Of a DNA stretch of 20,124 bases, positions 18,869 through 20,124 are shown in pieces. This stretch comes from Silene noctiflora (Eukaryota; Streptophyta; Magnoliopsida; Caryophyllales; Caryophyllaceae): NCBI GenBank assembly GCA_009801015.1, contig VHZZ01009205.1, positions 7,247-27,370 on the forward strand. The letters are read 5' to 3'. Positions within the stretch are counted from its first letter, which is position 1; each line of letters begins with the position of its first letter. The notes beneath the pieces were generated by a model. That model was not told where the DNA came from and made no database searches. It saw only the letters and a program-made list of their open reading frames with translations. The position numbers were made by a program, and so were the translations under genes.

Positions 18869-19173
18869 TCATCATCCAATCATGCTTATGAACATTTTAC
18901 ATTTCATATGTGCCACATATGTTAGTTTTATGCGTATTAATGACGTTTCATGTTAGTTTGATAATATTATTCCCAACTTTGAAGTTGGAGCAATTTTAGG
19001 TTAGTTGCGGTTTTGCGTTGTCGACGATTCTCGTAATCGGTTGAGGTTCGATTATGTCCAATGCATTTATGAGTCTTTTAAATCATTATTGGATATGTAT
19101 ATGTTTAATTTGAGGTATTATAATAGGCATTAACATGTTTAAACAAATTACATTAAAGTTGGAAAAGGAATAA
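18869..19173. other. Flanking DNA continuing past the LARD
   Basis: About 300 bp without a gene. It begins with the TCATC target duplication and continues the DNA left of 10703. AT-rich, with no motif I recognise. The pentamer AATAA (19169-19173) precedes the gypsy LTR start, but its partner lies outside the window. Confidence 0.5.
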
Positions 19174-20124
19174 TGTAACACCCCCATCTATCAAGGAGCC
19201 TTAGCAAGACCTTCCCCAACAGATAAGGGCGTTATCATCTCGGTTATCCGAGGTAAAGTAATAATCAAACGTCAATAAAAGAACATTTTAAGTTATTACA
19301 AGTCATTCAACCAAAAAGGAAAAGCTACAACTGATGACACAACCAACTATATAAAATTATCTCTGTCGTGACTCGTGGTAAACTCGTCCCTCCAAAGAAC
19401 CCAACTAAGATCCAGAAAGCAACCTACTAGGACTGACTGCTCACCATAAAGGATCACATCAGACACAACATAAAAAAACACAGAGAACACCACACACGGT
19501 CAGTAATTGTAGGATCACACAAGAACAGAATACAGTAAACATACACCCACACCGTCACATCTCCACCCTCCTGACTACACACTAAAATGTGTAGCCCTGC
19601 CAGAATACTCCTCGCAACGGATATTCCACGCCGCCAGTGGGGACCGCAGCCGTACCCACCAAATCCTCGCTCATCTATTCCGAGCGAAAACTCAAGTTCC
19701 TTAATGTGCACATCCCCTTCTGTGGTGGGTTCCACAAAGGGCGAATCAAGGGCGTGAAGTCACTCCCGCAAGTGACTCCACTCAGCCGAGGGCGCGCCTC
19801 GCGAACCACAGACAACACATCCAATCACATTATACAACAACGAATACCATTACCATTAAGATCAACAATAATCACATATCAATCAATCATCAACCATCTT
19901 ACAAACATGTAAACAATAACTGAGTAGGGAAACCCTACCTTTAGCAATCCGCAGCAACACCGCATACAACCGCAAGGCGGTAAGCAACTACCATAACCAC
20001 CTATTACAAACAGTACGACAATCTATTACTACCACTACAACCATAACCAAACTAAGGGAGACAATGATGATGATGACAACATACCTATACAAAGTATTCC
20101 GGCGGCAAGACCGCTACCCGACAC
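19174..20124. mobile_element. Ty3/gypsy-type LTR, start at 19174, runs off the window
   Basis: It begins TGTAACACCCCCATC, a typical plant gypsy LTR start. It holds a CTCGG-TTAT-CCGAG hairpin at 19239-19252, AGTCACT/AGTGACT at 19758-19777, and TTAATGTGCACATCCCC at 19701-19717, which matches the LTR ending at 3027 in opposite orientation. GAGTAGGGAAACCCTACC near 19922-19939 contains a short inverted repeat. Frames at 19454-19735 (minus) and 19637-19912 (plus) are incidental translations. Whether this is the 5' or 3' LTR, or a solo copy, cannot be told. Confidence 0.7.

Overview
The window is plant nuclear DNA, from a repeat-rich genome that is most likely a eudicot. A Caryophyllales source is only a guess from the look of the repeats. 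The evidence is a plant L1-type LINE, a Stowaway-like MITE, Ty3/gypsy LTR ends of the TGTAACACCC type, a degraded gypsy RNase H, and an LTR element whose primer binding site is complementary to plant tRNA-Asp. I found no convincing host gene. Almost every open frame is a shadow, a low-complexity translation or a decayed transposon.

Layout. 1-1860 is low-complexity DNA: CCA-rich and GTG-rich stretches, a (TA)25 microsatellite, short palindromes and a TTGACC cluster. About 1861-3027 is one end of a gypsy-type LTR, ending GGGGTGTTACA. 3081-6570 is a 5'-truncated LINE read on the minus strand, bounded by a 20-bp target-site duplication. Its central 1.79 kb (about 4323-6112) is flipped, so endonuclease and reverse transcriptase are split across strands. 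6591-9004 is AT-rich non-coding DNA with an imperfect duplication and several hairpins. 9007-9271 is a Stowaway-like MITE with TA duplications. About 9325-9660 (minus) is a gypsy RNase H relic, and 9661-10702 is leader-like or LTR-like DNA.

10703-18868 is an 8.2-kb LTR retrotransposon on the minus strand. Its LTRs are 1724 bp and 1809 bp, and it has a tRNA-Asp primer binding site and polypurine-like tracts. It has no recognisable protease, reverse transcriptase or integrase, so it is a non-autonomous, LARD-like element. It keeps a broken gag-like frame and an unrecognised acidic frame. A probable solo LTR of a second family (15724-16423) separates them. 18869-19173 continues the DNA this element landed in. 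19174 to the window end starts a second gypsy LTR, related to the one ending at 3027 but in the opposite orientation.

The parts form a nested transposon graveyard, not a pathway. The most unusual structures are the clean inversion inside the LINE; the CTCG-NN-CGAG palindromes in the LARD LTRs, expanded in only one LTR; the series of small AAAA-loop hairpins with changing stems in the solo LTR; and a repeated purine-tract-plus-stem-loop module in the LARD interior. I see no evidence for a new defence, toxin or metabolic system.
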